From Clostridia bacterium (GTDB taxonomy: Bacteria; Bacillota; Clostridia; Oscillospirales; Acutalibacteraceae): DNA of 5,674 bases. The notes beneath the pieces are model-generated. The model worked only from the letters and a program-made list of their open reading frames with translations. It was not told where the DNA came from and did not search any database. A program made the position numbers and the translations under genes. This document shows positions 5,674-5,674 of this stretch, piece by piece (position 1 is the first letter of the stretch; every line of letters begins with the position of its first letter). The stretch spans positions 1 to 5,674 of the forward strand of contig JAFRKM010000073.1 of NCBI GenBank assembly GCA_017431755.1. Direction: 5' to 3'.

Positions 5674-5674
5674 A

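Overview
The window is an AT-rich (about one-third G+C by eye), tightly packed stretch of bacterial chromosome with every recognisable gene on the + strand. The evidence points to a Firmicute, most likely an anaerobic Clostridia/Oscillospirales-type organism. L27 carries the cleavable N-terminal extension, its dedicated protease Prp lies beside it, an L21-type mRNA leader precedes rplU, a Mini-RNase III is present, and strong AGGAGG-type ribosome binding sites are used. The species cannot be named from this sequence.

Layout. (1) Positions 1-2705 hold the end of an operon: the 3' part of ftsH (membrane AAA+ zinc protease, cut by the window edge), htrA (membrane-anchored trypsin-like serine protease with a PDZ domain) and a small acyl carrier protein gene. 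An intrinsic terminator follows at about 2716-2747. (2) A good sigma-A type promoter (2765-2794) then starts a second unit. It runs through a structured L21 leader (about 2801-2873) into rplU (L21), prp (L27-processing cysteine protease) and rpmA (L27). (3) A clear intrinsic terminator hairpin (3837-3868) sits between rpmA and obg, although obg starts only about 25 nt later with no room for a new promoter. Then come obg (50S-assembly GTPase) and mrnC (Mini-RNase III, 23S rRNA maturation). (4) The last ~120 nt are non-coding and end in a strong hairpin followed by a T-tract (5630-5673).

How the genes work together. The first unit pairs two membrane quality-control proteases that act on opposite sides of the membrane, plus an acyl carrier protein outside its usual fatty-acid gene context. 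The second unit is a compact 50S-subunit set: two large-subunit proteins, the enzyme that trims one of them, a GTPase needed for late 50S assembly, and the RNase family that trims 23S rRNA termini. It appears to be controlled at three points: promoter, L21 leader, and the internal terminator before obg.

I found no mobile element, CRISPR array, tRNA, rRNA or clearly novel system. The points most worth a second look are regulatory (the L21 leader and the terminator before obg) and contextual (the orphan ACP and the obg-mrnC linkage). Two gene starts need trimming relative to the longest open frame: rplU begins at 2883 and obg at 3892.
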